Positions 16,907 to 26,661 of a DNA stretch of 64,000 nt are shown in pieces. Position 1 is the first letter of the stretch. Each line of letters begins with the position of its first letter. The DNA comes from Cystobacter fuscus (lineage in GTDB: Bacteria > Myxococcota > Myxococcia > Myxococcales > Myxococcaceae), in NCBI RefSeq assembly GCF_002305875.1, contig NZ_CP022098.1:10478001-10542000 (forward strand), in the 5' to 3' direction. The position numbers were made by a program, and so were the translations under genes. The notes under the pieces are model-generated. The model was not told the origin of the DNA. It saw only the letters and a list, made by a program, of their open reading frames with translations, and ran no database searches.

Positions 16907-17908
16907 ATGTCGAACTCCCCGCAGGTCCGTGTCGCCGTCGTCCAGGCCGCTCCCGTGCTCTTCAATCTCGAGGGAACGCTCGAGCGCGTCGCCTCGTGGA
17001 CCGCCCGCGCCGCCAACACCGGCGCGCGCCTCGTGCTCTTCCCGGAAGCATTCATCCCGGCCTATCCCCGCGGACTCGGCTTCGGCTTCATCGTGGGCAG
17101 CCGGAGCGATGCCGGCCGCCGGCTCTGGCAGCTCTACAACGAGCAGTCCGTGGAGATCCCCGGCCCGGCCATCGAGCGCCTCGGAGGCATCGCCCGCGCG
17201 CACGGCGTCTTCCTCTCCATCGGCGTCATCGAGCGGGATCGCCTCACGCGCGGAACGCTCTACTGCACGCAGCTCTACTTCGGGCCCGAGGGCGCGCTGC
17301 TCGCCAGGCACCGCAAGCTCAAGCCCACCGGCTCCGAGCGCCTCATCTGGGGCGAGGGCGATGGCAGCACGCTCTCGACGGTGGACACGCCCTTCGGCCG
17401 CATCGGTGGGCTCATCTGCTGGGAGAACTACATGCCGCTCGCGCGGGCGGCCATGTACGCCAAGGGCGTCGACATCTACCTCGCCCCGACCGCCGACAGC
17501 CGCGACACGTGGCAGGCCACCATGCGCCACATCGGCAACGAGGGCCGGTGCTTCGTGCTCGGGTGCAACCAGTTCGTCACCCGCGACATGTACCCGCCCG
17601 AGGTCCTCCGCGAAGAGGCCCTCCCCGCCGATGCCCCGCACATCATGTCCCGGGGAGGCAGCGTCATCGTCTCCCCGTTCGGTGAGGTGCTCGCGGGCCC
17701 GCTCTGGGGCGAGGAGGGCGTGCTGACGGCCGACCTGGACCTCGGGATGCTGACGCGGGCGCGGCTCGACTTCGACCCCTGCGGCCACTACGGCCGACCC
17801 GACATCTTCCGCCTGGAGGTGGACGAGCGCGAGCGGCCCGGTGCGACGTTCCTCCGGCAGGAGGCGCCCGGGGATGCGCTCTCCCCCCTGCCCGCGCGCA
17901 GCAGGTAG
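16907..17908 (+). CDS. Nitrilase / aliphatic or aromatic nitrile hydrolase
   Basis: The 333-residue protein has the nitrilase triad: Glu47 in LVLFPEAF, Lys137 in RHRKLKPT and Cys171 in GGLICWENYMPLAR. The CWEN and GFGFIVG sequences fit branch 1 true nitrilases, which convert nitriles directly to acids and ammonia, rather than amidases. It is cytoplasmic with no signal. The gene stands alone, 74 bases after the metallopeptidase gene. Confidence 0.92.
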   Translation: MSNSPQVRVAVVQAAPVLFNLEGTLERVASWTARAANTGARLVLFPEAFIPAYPRGLGFGFIVGSRSDAGRRLWQLYNEQSVEIPGPAIERLGGIARAHGVFLSIGVIERDRLTRGTLYCTQLYFGPEGALLARHRKLKPTGSERLIWGEGDGSTLSTVDTPFGRIGGLICWENYMPLARAAMYAKGVDIYLAPTADSRDTWQATMRHIGNEGRCFVLGCNQFVTRDMYPPEVLREEALPADAPHIMSRGGSVIVSPFGEVLAGPLWGEEGVLTADLDLGMLTRARLDFDPCGHYGRPDIFRLEVDERERPGATFLRQEAPGDALSPLPARSR

Positions 17909-17959
17909 AGCGTGGTAGACAGGGCCGGCACCACACCATTCCCCTCCAGGTACACACCC

Positions 17960-18409
17960 ATGCGCATTCGCCCTCTCGGCATACGACTCGTCCCGGTCGT
18001 TCTCATGCTGGCCTCTGGGTGTAGGCAGGAGCCCCAGACGGTGGACGACCTTCTTGGCGCGGACAAGGATGGCAATGGGGTCCGTGATGAGCTGGATGCG
18101 TATATCGATGCGAAGCCAGACACGGCCGCTCAGAAGAAGTCATTGCGCCAGCTCTCGGCGGCCTTGAGTGGCACGCTCATCGTGGACACCACCCGTCAAG
18201 CGGCACTGCACGAGGCGGCCTCCAGGCTCAACGCGGGCATCAACTGTGTCTTCAGTCACTACGACGCGGAAACCGCCACGAAGAGGGCCGCGGAGATGGA
18301 GAAGGTCAGTGTGGATACTCGCGCGCGCGTCGATGCCTACACCCGATACAACACCGCGAGGAGTGGGTCCGTGATGGCACTCCCCGAGGGAGATACCTGT
18401 CTCAAATGA
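17960..18409 (+). CDS. Small lipoprotein with EF-hand-like loop, possibly truncated
   Basis: The 149-residue product has a lipoprotein signal ending LASGC and, just after, a DKDGNGVRDELD loop resembling a calcium-binding EF-hand or dockerin loop. The rest is helical and polar with no recognised domain. It ends at a TGA, but the same frame continues open for 33 more codons to a TAG at 18511, suggesting that the stop is a nonsense mutation. The ATG at 17960 was chosen as it opens the signal peptide. Confidence 0.75.
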   Translation: MRIRPLGIRLVPVVLMLASGCRQEPQTVDDLLGADKDGNGVRDELDAYIDAKPDTAAQKKSLRQLSAALSGTLIVDTTRQAALHEAASRLNAGINCVFSHYDAETATKRAAEMEKVSVDTRARVDAYTRYNTARSGSVMALPEGDTCLK

Positions 18410-18511
18410 GATGAGGGGCATTACGAGCACATGCTGGCCGCGGGCCAGGATGCCGAGGTGACGCCCGAGTGCCCAGCTCGTGGGCTGGTGAACCTGCCCC
18501 TGGCGTTCTAG
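18410..18511 (+). other. In-frame coding-like extension after the lipoprotein stop
   Basis: Directly after the TGA, the same frame encodes 33 residues (beginning DEGHYEHMLAAGQ) with high GC at third positions and a second stop at 18509-18511. It has protein-like composition and a further Cys. It may be the former C-terminus of the lipoprotein. Confidence 0.45.
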
Positions 18512-18818
18512 TGCCGTCGGCACCCGCCGCGCGGAAGGAGACAGCGAGTGCCTGACGGGCTCGCGTCGGTCCGGGGGTCCCGGCGAGCGGGAGCCGGGCC
18601 CCTCGCGCCGTCCGCCACCCGCGAGCCACGGCCTCAGCGGCATACCCGCCCTTCCTGAACGACCCTTCAGGGAAGGCGCGGAGAGACTCAACTCCAGGAA
18701 GCAGCGTCCCGACAACCAGGCGCCGAGCCATCCTCCGTGCGCGGGAAGATGGGACAAGCCGCGGGTGTCTGTCTGGCAGATGTCTATTGCGACATCGCAC
18801 ACACCACGAGAGGCGTGC
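18512..18818. other. Intergenic stretch, no gene seen
   Basis: This 307-bp gap before the cellulase gene holds no convincing coding frame. The promoter for the cellulase gene is expected here, but no motif is clear. Confidence 0.5.
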
Positions 18819-19898
18819 ATGAAAAGAAACCTGGTTTCGGGCAGCGCGGGTCTGGGCGGATGGCGGAGCCTGTGTATGGCGGTCCTCTACCTCGCGTTCC
18901 TCGGCGGATGCGGTGGCATGGAGGAGTCGTCTCCTTCCGAGGAGACCTCCATGGCCGGGGAGAACGAAGCCGCCACGCCGGAGGTGGAGAGTTTGGAGGC
19001 GCCGCTGGCCTCGCCCGTCGCCACGAATGGCAAGCTTCAGGTGGTGGGCAATCAGATCCGGAACCAGAGTGGCGTGGCCATCCAGCTCAAGGGGATGAGC
19101 CTCTTCTGGAGCCAGTGGGGCGGCACGTTCTACAACGCCTCCGTCGTCAACTCGCTCGCGGACAACTGGAAGGTCACCGTGGTGCGCGCCGCCATGGGAG
19201 TGGAGAGCGGCGGCTACCTCACCAACCCCGCGGCGGAGAAGGCCCGGGTGAAGACCGTCGTCGACGCGGCCATCGCCAAGGGCCTCTACGTGATCATCGA
19301 CTGGCATGATCACAACGCCACGGCGCACACCGCGCAGTCCAAGGCGTTCTTCACCGAGATGGCGCAGCTCTACAAGAACACCCCCAACGTCATCTTCGAG
19401 ATCTTCAACGAGCCGGACAACGAGTCCTGGACCCAGGTGAGGACCTACGCGGTGGAAATCATTGGCGCCATCCGCGGCGCTGGAGCCCCCAACCTCGTGG
19501 TGGTGGGCACGCCGACCTGGTCGCAGGACGTGGACGTGGCCGCCGGCAACCCCATCACCCAGTACCCCAACGTGGCCTATGCACTGCACTTCTACGCGGG
19601 CACGCACAAGCAGTTCCTGCGTGACAAGGCGACCACGGCGCTGAACAAGGGCATCGCCCTGTTCGTGACGGAGTTCGGCACCTGCGACGCGTCCGGCAAT
19701 GGCAACCTCAACCTCGCCGAGACCCAGCTGTGGATGGACTTCATGAACAGCCGCAAGCTGAGCTGGGCCAACTGGTCGCTCAACGACAAGGCCGAGACCG
19801 CCTCCGCGCTCGTCCCCGGCGCGAATACCACCGGGAACTGGCCCGACTCGGCCCTCACGCCCTCCGGCGCCTTCATCAAGCAGAAGCTGTCGCAGTAG
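18819..19898 (+). CDS. Lipoprotein GH5 endoglucanase (cellulase)
   Basis: The 359-residue protein has a signal ending FLGGC (Cys31), a polar acidic linker (about 35-65) and a GH5 barrel. The acid/base is Glu198 in FEIFNEPDN and the nucleophile Glu285 in LFVTEFGTCDASG; DWHDHNA and the HFYAGTH segment also match GH5 subfamily 2 endo-beta-1,4-glucanases. It probably cleaves cellulose at the cell surface. ATG at 18819 opens the signal peptide; earlier start codons add no family sequence. Confidence 0.93.
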   Translation: MKRNLVSGSAGLGGWRSLCMAVLYLAFLGGCGGMEESSPSEETSMAGENEAATPEVESLEAPLASPVATNGKLQVVGNQIRNQSGVAIQLKGMSLFWSQWGGTFYNASVVNSLADNWKVTVVRAAMGVESGGYLTNPAAEKARVKTVVDAAIAKGLYVIIDWHDHNATAHTAQSKAFFTEMAQLYKNTPNVIFEIFNEPDNESWTQVRTYAVEIIGAIRGAGAPNLVVVGTPTWSQDVDVAAGNPITQYPNVAYALHFYAGTHKQFLRDKATTALNKGIALFVTEFGTCDASGNGNLNLAETQLWMDFMNSRKLSWANWSLNDKAETASALVPGANTTGNWPDSALTPSGAFIKQKLSQ

Positions 19899-19906
19899 TC
19901 CGAGAC

Positions 19907-19944
19907 GGGCGGGGGCTGGACCCATCGAACCGGCCCCCGCCCGG
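19907..19944 (+). terminator. Strong stem-loop terminator after the cellulase gene
   Basis: A 14-bp stem (CGGGCGGGGGCTGG with CCGGCCCCCGCCCG, one G-T pair) encloses a 10-base loop, starting 8 bases after the stop. The T tract is weak, as is common in GC-rich genomes. Confidence 0.7.
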
Positions 19945-20046
19945 GAAGGTGTCAAATCAGCCTCCTTCCGGGCGGCGAGTAGACTCCTGGGAAGCTGAAG
20001 GCTCTCCCCGATGCGGTTCGCCGTTGGGTTCTGGTACCCTCGGGTC

Positions 20047-20769
20047 ATGTCCGATCTCGAAAATCGCGCTCGTCATGCCCGTACGCTTCTTCTGCACCAG
20101 CGCCATGGCGTACTCGCGACCATGAGCCTCGAGCTGCCCGGCTATCCCTTCGGGTCGATTACCCCCTACACCCTCGACCATGCCGGCGCGCCGCTGATTC
20201 TCATCAGCACCCTGGCCCAGCACACGAAGAACATCCAGGCGGACGCGAAGGTCTCCTTGACGATTCACGATGCGACGAATCCAGACCCACAGGCCTCCCA
20301 GCGCTTGACCTGGGTCGCGGATGCCATGCCCGTCCCGATCGACGAAACCGCGGCTCACGCCCGGTACCGTGCTTATTTCCCCCGGTCAGCGGACTACCTC
20401 GACACCCACGACTTCGAGCTGTACCGGCTCGTACTCGTACGCGCCCGCTTCATTGGCGGGTTCGGGCGGATCTACTGGCTGGAGCGCGGTGAAGTGCTCG
20501 TCGCCAATCCCTTCGCACAGAGCGAAGCCGACATCGTCGGGCACATGAATGAGGACCACGCCCACAACCTCAAGGCCTACTGTCAGGCCTTCAAGGGGGT
20601 CTCGGCGGAAAAGGTCGTCATGCAAGGCATTGATGCCGACGGCTTCGACGTGCTGGCGGATGAGCGCCCCCTGCGCTTCACCTTCGACCAACCGATCGCG
20701 ACACCGGATGAAGCACGTGCCGCCATGGTGCACCTGGCGAAAGCAGCCCGACAGTCCCTGAAAGGCTGA
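20047..20769 (+). CDS. HugZ-like pyridoxamine-phosphate-oxidase-fold protein with DUF2470 domain
   Basis: The 240-residue protein joins an N-terminal split-barrel domain (HQRHGVLATMSLELPGYPFG, then LAQHTKNIQADAKVSL) to a C-terminal DUF2470 domain (MNEDHAHNLKAYCQAF, then GIDADGFDVL). This layout is that of HugZ-type haem-degrading oxygenases and related FMN proteins. It is likely cytosolic; haem use is inferred from the family. ATG at 20047 was preferred over one 12 codons earlier because it begins the family alignment. Confidence 0.85.
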   Translation: MSDLENRARHARTLLLHQRHGVLATMSLELPGYPFGSITPYTLDHAGAPLILISTLAQHTKNIQADAKVSLTIHDATNPDPQASQRLTWVADAMPVPIDETAAHARYRAYFPRSADYLDTHDFELYRLVLVRARFIGGFGRIYWLERGEVLVANPFAQSEADIVGHMNEDHAHNLKAYCQAFKGVSAEKVVMQGIDADGFDVLADERPLRFTFDQPIATPDEARAAMVHLAKAARQSLKG

Positions 20770-20787
20770 CCCGGGACATCGCGGAAG

Positions 20788-21406
20788 TCACACCACTCGA
20801 GGCAGTGCGAGCGGGATGAGCGCGGAGGGCGGATCCACCATGTGGAGGACGCGCATCGCTCGCTGATGCGCGTCCGGATCGAAGGTGGCCCGGAACATCA
20901 CCCTGTCTCCCAGGATGCCGTTGAGCGTCATGGTCAGACGCGCCATGGCGCTCACGTTCTCCAGGGTGCACCCGGGCACGCGCAGGTCCTCGCCGGCCAC
21001 CGTGAGCCAGGGGCCCGCCACGAGCTCATCGAACCGCTTCTGCGAGGTCTTGCCCTCCTGGGCCATCTGCCGCCCGAGCTCGAGCGCCGACAACAGGCTC
21101 ACCGTCATCCCCTGCCCGTAGACGGGATTCAAGGCACACAGCGCATCGCCCATCGTCACGAGGTTGTCCGCCTACGGCCCCGGCCCGGATGAGCTCCTCG
21201 CCAATGCCCGGGAAGAGCTCATTGAACGCCAACCAACCGCGCCGCATCAGCACATGGAGGTGATCCACCTGCGGCACGCCCTGTCGCTCGTGCGCCACGT
21301 CCTGGCCATCCCTATCCACGAGCAGGACGCGCTCGAAGTGCTGGGACAGGACATGCGCCGCCGACAACCCCGCGATACCACCGCCAATCACTACCGCTCT
21401 CGACAT
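20788..21406 (-). pseudogene. FAD-dependent monooxygenase remnant with internal deletion
   Basis: The N-terminal part encodes a Rossmann start (SRAVVIGGGIAGLSAAHVL, then LLVDRD and the VDHLHVL segment). At about 21170-21180 the frame changes, and the sequence resumes as the C-terminal FAD motif NLVTMGDALCALNPVYGQGM in another frame, running to 20788. The intact family is about 430-470 residues, so some 240 central residues are gone. The result is a truncated, frameshifted gene that cannot make an active enzyme. Confidence 0.85.
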
Positions 21407-21504
21407 GACAAAGGCTCCTGGGACTCGTTCGTCTGTATCCAGCCCCGACGCCAGCGTCATCACCCGGGAGGGGGAGAGCGCACTCCCCACCCAGGCCCGC
21501 CCAG

Positions 21505-24500
21505 CTACCTGGGAGCGATGGACACCATGAGACCATCGCGCCAGATCTTCTGGTCGTCCGAGTAGTACAGGTACGCGCGGCTCGCGGGGCCCGTGTACTT
21601 CCCGGGCACCGCCGCGACCAGGGACAGCGGCACGTCCAGCTTCTTGCGCGGCTCCATGCCCCGCCAGTAGAGGACCACGTCGCGGCCGATGACCTCATAG
21701 GCGTCCACCGCGTGCTTCTTCACCAGCTCCTTGAGCTGGTCATGCCGCACCTCGAGTCCACCCGGCACTCCGAAGATGGCCACCGTGGTGGGCAGCGTCT
21801 CGTCGGTCTTGTTGGTCACCACCACACGCGCCTCGGTCGGCTCGCCCTCGGTCAGTGCGTTCTTCGCCAGCGCCACCTCCAGCGCCACCCGGGTGTCCGG
21901 CGAGCTGGCCGGCACGAGCGCGTGGTAGGTGACCTCGATGGAGTACGGCAGCTCCGAGCCCTCCTCCATCCGCAGTTCCAGGTCGTGCTTCCCCGGGGTG
22001 AGCAGCTCGGCCACGTCCGGCAGCTTGAGCGCCTCCTGGGACTGCGCGTCGAACTTCACCGCGCCGCCCACGGGCCGGCCGTCCACATAGACGCGGACCA
22101 GGCCCGGAGCCCGCTTCGCCGAGCGAACCTGGTCATAGGCGACGATGGCGCGCAGCGCGAGCACCGTGCTCTGGGTCGAGCCATAGCGTCCCCCCTGGCA
22201 TGAATCCGCCAGGAAGCGCATCGAGCGCTCCACGTTCACCAGGTGGCCCGGGTCCTTGAGCCACGCCAGCACCGCGAGCGCGGTGGTCTCGATCTGGAGC
22301 GTCCCGCCCGTGCTGCCGACGATGGACTGGGTGCCACCCTCCACCACGCCCGACGGGCCCTGCTTCGCGGCGAGCCGGTCCATGAGCTTGCGTGCCCCGG
22401 CCGTGTCCCGCGCGAGCGCCAGCACGTTGGCGGTCAGCGCCACCACGTAGCTGTTCTGGCTCTTGTCCGCGGCCTCCTTGAGCGCGGCCACCTCCCGGGA
22501 CAACTCACGCGCCTGCGCCACGGGCTGCGTCGCGCTCTCCAGCAGTGCCCAGGTGATGTAGGCGTTGGAGGTAGCGCGATCCTCGACCCACGTGTGGAGC
22601 GCGCGGCGCTTGCGCTCGAAGCCCCCCTTGCCATCGCGCTGCTTGAGCAGCCAGCCACGCGTGCGCTCGAGCATCGCGGCGTCCACGTCCCGTACCTGCT
22701 TCATCTCGCTGAAGTGCATCAGCCCGAACGCGGTGAGCGCCTCGTGGCCCGGGTTCTCGCCGAACCACTCATAGCCACGCTCCGAGCACTCGAAGCCCAC
22801 CAACCGCCGGTAGCCCGTCTCCAGCTTCTCGCGCGCCGAGGCCACCAGCTCGGGGCTCACGCCGCTGTGCGTCTGGAAGTATTGCTGCGCCATCGTCATG
22901 GGATAGGTGGTCGAGCTCGTCTGCTCGAAGCAGCCACTGGGCTCGCGGATGAGCCGGGCCAGCGACTCGGTCATGTTGGCCAGCGGCGTGGGGTACACCG
23001 TGAGGGAGGACTTCACGCTGCCGCGCACCACGTTGGAGGGCACGCTCAGCGCGTGCACCGCGGGCTGGCGCGACGAGAGCAGTCCGCTGAACGAGGTGGT
23101 GATGGGGAAGCCAGCAGGCTGGATGTTCAGCGTGCGCGTCACCGTGTCCGCGTAGTTGCCCGCGCTCGCCGCGATCGACACCTCCACGGGCCTGGATTGC
23201 GTCCCCACCTTCAGCTCGAGGACGCGCCGCACCCGCTCGTTCGCGGCCAGGCGCACCCCGTCGACGTTGGCTGCCTTCAGGCCTCCCGTCAGATCCACCT
23301 GCACCCGCGCCCCCTCGAGCGCCGTGGTCGTGCCATTCACCAGCGCCAGCGGCAGTTGGATCACGTCCCCGGACGTCACCTCGAGCGGCAGCTTGGGCTC
23401 GATGTAGAAGGGCTGGACCGACTCGATGGACGCCACCCTCGAGCCGAGCGCGCCATCCATCCCCACGGCTCCCACGAACGCCTTGAAGGTGGTGACCGAG
23501 TCGTTCAGCCCGAAGGACACCCGGACCTCGCCCCGGTCATCGGTGCGCACCCCCGCGTTCCAGAAGAGCGTCTCCGAGAAGTCCACGCGGTCGCCGGGCT
23601 TGCGCTCGGGCCGAACGAGGTGCGCGTACTCCCGGAAGTAGGTGTGGGGGGGGAGCGCTTTGTCCAAGGGCATTCCGGCCAAGGCGTCAGCGGCCTCGTT
23701 CGCGGCGTGCCTTCGGGCCACGGCCTGCTTCTTGAGTGCTCGCTCCTCTTTCGCCTTGGGCGCGAGCCTGTCCGCAAGGGGCTTGGCGGGTGGAGCCAGG
23801 GCGCCCTGGGGCACGGCCGCCTTGGGAGGCGGCGGTGCGGCCCGGGCCATTGGAGCAGCGGGCATCGGGGGCGGAATACCGGCCACCTCGTCCATCACCG
23901 CCCCCGGGGGAGGCACCTGGGGCTGGGCGCGGATGGCGAGCGCGCGCCGGGCCTGGTCCTCATACTGGGCCAGGAAGCCCTCCGCGTTGGCGAGCGCGAA
24001 GCGCCGCCAGCCCTGGGTGCCCAGCAACAGATCCACCGCCAGCTTCGCCTTCGGGTTCTTCTCGTCGAGGTAGAGCTGGGCATCGGCCAGCTCCCGCACC
24101 TCGGGCTCCAGCAACACCATCACCGGTAGCTGGGGCGCCTGGTCGCGCTTCTCGATGAGCTGCTGCACGGCGTCGTCGGTGACGGTGAGCATCACCAGCG
24201 CCGACACGGGTTTGCCCTCACGCGTCGTGCGGACGGTGAGCTGCACCTGCTCTCCTGGCACGTAGCGCTTCTTGTCCGTGGCCACCTCGATGGACAGGGC
24301 CTTGGAGGGCTGACGGAACACGAGCCGCTCCGCGAGTGGACGGCCCGCCTCGTCCCACACGGTGGCGATGAGCACGCCGTCCGCGTCCTTCGGATCGAGG
24401 ATCACCCGCTCGTGGGGGTCCACCTGCGACGAGGCGAGCTCCACCTCCTGCTTGCTGAGCGTCACCCTCGCCCGCTTCACGCCCACGAGCTCCACCGAGA

Positions 24501-25578
24501 GCACCACGGGCTGACCCGCGGGGATGACGTCGGTGTTCGAGCGCAGCACCGCGCCCCGGCTCTTCACCCCAGGCAGGGGAAAGAGGTCACGGATGCCCGA
24601 GGGCTCGTCGATGCGCAGCGCGTACCGGACCCCCGCCCTGGGCGTCAGCTCGAAGCGCCCCCGGCCCTCGTGCTCCGAGCGCACCGAGGCGACCGTCTCA
24701 CCCGTGTCCTGATTGATCACCACACCGCTCAGGTCCGCGGGCTTGCGCGCGGGCGTCCTCGCCTCGAAGTAGACGCGCGAGGGCAGCCCCGCCACCAGGT
24801 CTCCTCCCTCCGGGTACATCTGGAGGTCCAGCGTCCGCAGGAGGATGGGGAGCGTCTTGGCCGCCGTCTCGACCACCCCGCCATCCTCGATGGCGAAGGC
24901 GAGCGACCCCTCGCCGCGCTCGATGCGCGCCGGCAGCTTGAAGCTGACCGTGCACAGCCCCCGCGCGTCGACCGAGCCCACCACCCGCGCCACGTCGACG
25001 CCATCGACGAGGGCGGTGGCGGTGACACGAGCGCCCGTGGGTGGGCCTCCCTCGGCGCGCTTGACGTCGAGCGTGGCGGTGACGGTGTCCCCGGGGCCGT
25101 AGCCGTCGCGAAGGAACTCGATCTGCGACTTGAGCCGGGGCGCGCGGTAGGCGCGCACGTCGAACTTGCGCTCCGCGGGGGCATCGCCCGTCGCCGGATA
25201 GGTGACCTGGAGGGTGTACTCACCCCCCGCCACCGTGGGCGGCAGCGTCCACGCGTAGCCCCAGACCGAGTCCTGGGCCAGGACCTGCGCGGAGGTGATC
25301 ACTTCACCCTTGGGGCCGCGGATCTCCAGGTTCGCCGGCAGGTTGTGTTCCAGTGGCTTGTGGCTGATCGAGTCAAGCAACAGCCCTCGGGCCATCAACT
25401 GCTCGCCGGGCCGGTAGAGCGGCTTGTCGGTGCTCACGAAGGTGAGGGCGCGGTGGGCACCGCCCAGCGACTCCGTATCCGCCTTGGCGGTCAGGAGTGA
25501 ATTCTGGAGGGAGAGGGGCAGGGAGAGCCCCATGGCGAGCAGTGCCATGAGGGAACGCGAGGAGAAGGGATCGGGCAT
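21505..25578 (-). CDS. Bacterial alpha-2-macroglobulin-like protein with CFEQ thioester
   Basis: The 1357-residue exported protein begins with a signal-like segment (LMALLAMGLSLPLSL). An MG2-type domain (STDKPLYRPGEQL) and several macroglobulin beta-sandwiches follow. At about 540-630 lies a Pro/Ala/Lys-rich low-complexity stretch that may act as a bait region. The thioester motif is GCFEQT (Cys883, Glu885, Gln886), a common bacterial variant of CGEQ, inside the helical thioester domain. Such proteins trap or covalently bind attacking proteases in the periplasm. No penicillin-binding PbpC partner is adjacent, unlike the enterobacterial pair. Confidence 0.9.
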   Translation of the reverse strand: MPDPFSSRSLMALLAMGLSLPLSLQNSLLTAKADTESLGGAHRALTFVSTDKPLYRPGEQLMARGLLLDSISHKPLEHNLPANLEIRGPKGEVITSAQVLAQDSVWGYAWTLPPTVAGGEYTLQVTYPATGDAPAERKFDVRAYRAPRLKSQIEFLRDGYGPGDTVTATLDVKRAEGGPPTGARVTATALVDGVDVARVVGSVDARGLCTVSFKLPARIERGEGSLAFAIEDGGVVETAAKTLPILLRTLDLQMYPEGGDLVAGLPSRVYFEARTPARKPADLSGVVINQDTGETVASVRSEHEGRGRFELTPRAGVRYALRIDEPSGIRDLFPLPGVKSRGAVLRSNTDVIPAGQPVVLSVELVGVKRARVTLSKQEVELASSQVDPHERVILDPKDADGVLIATVWDEAGRPLAERLVFRQPSKALSIEVATDKKRYVPGEQVQLTVRTTREGKPVSALVMLTVTDDAVQQLIEKRDQAPQLPVMVLLEPEVRELADAQLYLDEKNPKAKLAVDLLLGTQGWRRFALANAEGFLAQYEDQARRALAIRAQPQVPPPGAVMDEVAGIPPPMPAAPMARAAPPPPKAAVPQGALAPPAKPLADRLAPKAKEERALKKQAVARRHAANEAADALAGMPLDKALPPHTYFREYAHLVRPERKPGDRVDFSETLFWNAGVRTDDRGEVRVSFGLNDSVTTFKAFVGAVGMDGALGSRVASIESVQPFYIEPKLPLEVTSGDVIQLPLALVNGTTTALEGARVQVDLTGGLKAANVDGVRLAANERVRRVLELKVGTQSRPVEVSIAASAGNYADTVTRTLNIQPAGFPITTSFSGLLSSRQPAVHALSVPSNVVRGSVKSSLTVYPTPLANMTESLARLIREPSGCFEQTSSTTYPMTMAQQYFQTHSGVSPELVASAREKLETGYRRLVGFECSERGYEWFGENPGHEALTAFGLMHFSEMKQVRDVDAAMLERTRGWLLKQRDGKGGFERKRRALHTWVEDRATSNAYITWALLESATQPVAQARELSREVAALKEAADKSQNSYVVALTANVLALARDTAGARKLMDRLAAKQGPSGVVEGGTQSIVGSTGGTLQIETTALAVLAWLKDPGHLVNVERSMRFLADSCQGGRYGSTQSTVLALRAIVAYDQVRSAKRAPGLVRVYVDGRPVGGAVKFDAQSQEALKLPDVAELLTPGKHDLELRMEEGSELPYSIEVTYHALVPASSPDTRVALEVALAKNALTEGEPTEARVVVTNKTDETLPTTVAIFGVPGGLEVRHDQLKELVKKHAVDAYEVIGRDVVLYWRGMEPRKKLDVPLSLVAAVPGKYTGPASRAYLYYSDDQKIWRDGLMVSIAPR

Positions 25579-25697
25579 GGAGTGTCCAGGCGCCGCGAAT
25601 GGGCGTCGCCGGGAAACGCACGGGTGCCCGGAAAGTTCTCGGGGAAGGTGTCAAAGGACCCACTCCGACACCTCGCCTCGCTCTCCGCCATGTCACC

Positions 25698-26597
25698 CTA
25701 CGCCGACTGCCGCTGACTCAGCGCCACGCTTCCCAGGATCAGCGCGCCTGCGCTCAACATGGTGCCCGTCAGCGGCTCGCCCAGCATCAGCCAGGCCCAG
25801 GCCACGGCGAACAGCGGCACGAGGTAGGTGACGGTGACCGCGCGCGCCGCGCCGATGCGCTGGATGAGGCGGTAGTACAGGGTGTACGCGATGCCGGAGC
25901 AGATGACGCCGAGCGCTGCGGCCGACAGCCACGACACCACCGGAATGGGATGAGACGGCCACGTGGCGACCGCGAACGGCAGCGTCAGCAAGGCCGCGCA
26001 TGACAGTGTGGCCGCGGCGACCGCGCCAGCCGGCAGCCCGGTGAGATGACGTCGCACCATGTTCGCGCCGATGCCATAGAGGAACGCGGCCGTCGTACCC
26101 GCCGCCACCGCCCAACCGATGCTCGCGCCCCCGACCTTGCCGCTGGCCAGCACCACCACGCCGGCGAAGCCCGAGAACAGCGCCACCGCACGCCGCTTGC
26201 CGATGCGCTCCCCGTAGAACAGGAACGCCACCAGGGCGGTGAACAACACCGCCATGCTGTTGGTGATCGCTCCGATGCCAGCCGGTGCACGTTGCGCCGC
26301 CCAGGCGAACAGCGCGAACGGCACCGCGGAGTTGATCGCGCCGATCAGCGCCAGCTTCGGCCACAGCTTCGGACCGAAGGCCGCGCGCGCTCGCCACAGG
26401 AAGGGCATCAGCACGAGCGCTCCCAGGGCGAGCCGGAGCTCGACCAGGGGCAGCGCGCCGAAGTCCCTGGCGGCGATGCGCATGAACATGAAGGACGCGC
26501 CCCAGATGGTGCCAAGCAGGCCCAGCTCGAGCGGCGTGAGCCACGCTCCCGCGATGAAGGGACGGGAGGTCGTACGGGCGAGCGCGGGAGAGCTCAT
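25698..26597 (-). CDS. EamA/DMT-family transporter
   Basis: The 299-residue protein has ten predicted membrane helices in two EamA repeats (LGLLGTIWGASFMFMR in the first, LIQRIGAARAVTVTYLVPLFAV in the second). The family exports metabolites such as amino acids. Its start at 26597 faces a LysR-type regulator across a 145-bp gap with a palindrome, which suggests control by that regulator. Upstream extensions of the frame are antisense to the regulator. Confidence 0.93.
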   Translation of the reverse strand: MSSPALARTTSRPFIAGAWLTPLELGLLGTIWGASFMFMRIAARDFGALPLVELRLALGALVLMPFLWRARAAFGPKLWPKLALIGAINSAVPFALFAWAAQRAPAGIGAITNSMAVLFTALVAFLFYGERIGKRRAVALFSGFAGVVVLASGKVGGASIGWAVAAGTTAAFLYGIGANMVRRHLTGLPAGAVAAATLSCAALLTLPFAVATWPSHPIPVVSWLSAAALGVICSGIAYTLYYRLIQRIGAARAVTVTYLVPLFAVAWAWLMLGEPLTGTMLSAGALILGSVALSQRQSA

Positions 26598-26640
26598 GGT
26601 GGTTGCCGGGTCCTTGGGAAGGGAGGAAAGGCGACGCCGT

Positions 26641-26661
26641 GACAACAATGAGATTGTTGTC
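26641..26661. promoter_or_regulatory. Palindromic operator between exporter and LysR regulator
   Basis: GACAACAAT and ATTGTTGTC are perfect 9-base arms around GAG, in an A/T-rich patch of a GC-rich region. The position between divergent genes and the size fit a LysR-type binding site. Confidence 0.7.

Noticed and set aside
18402..20048. A 548-residue minus-strand frame over the cellulase gene
   Set aside because: Antisense to the GH5 gene with its signal peptide and catalytic residues.
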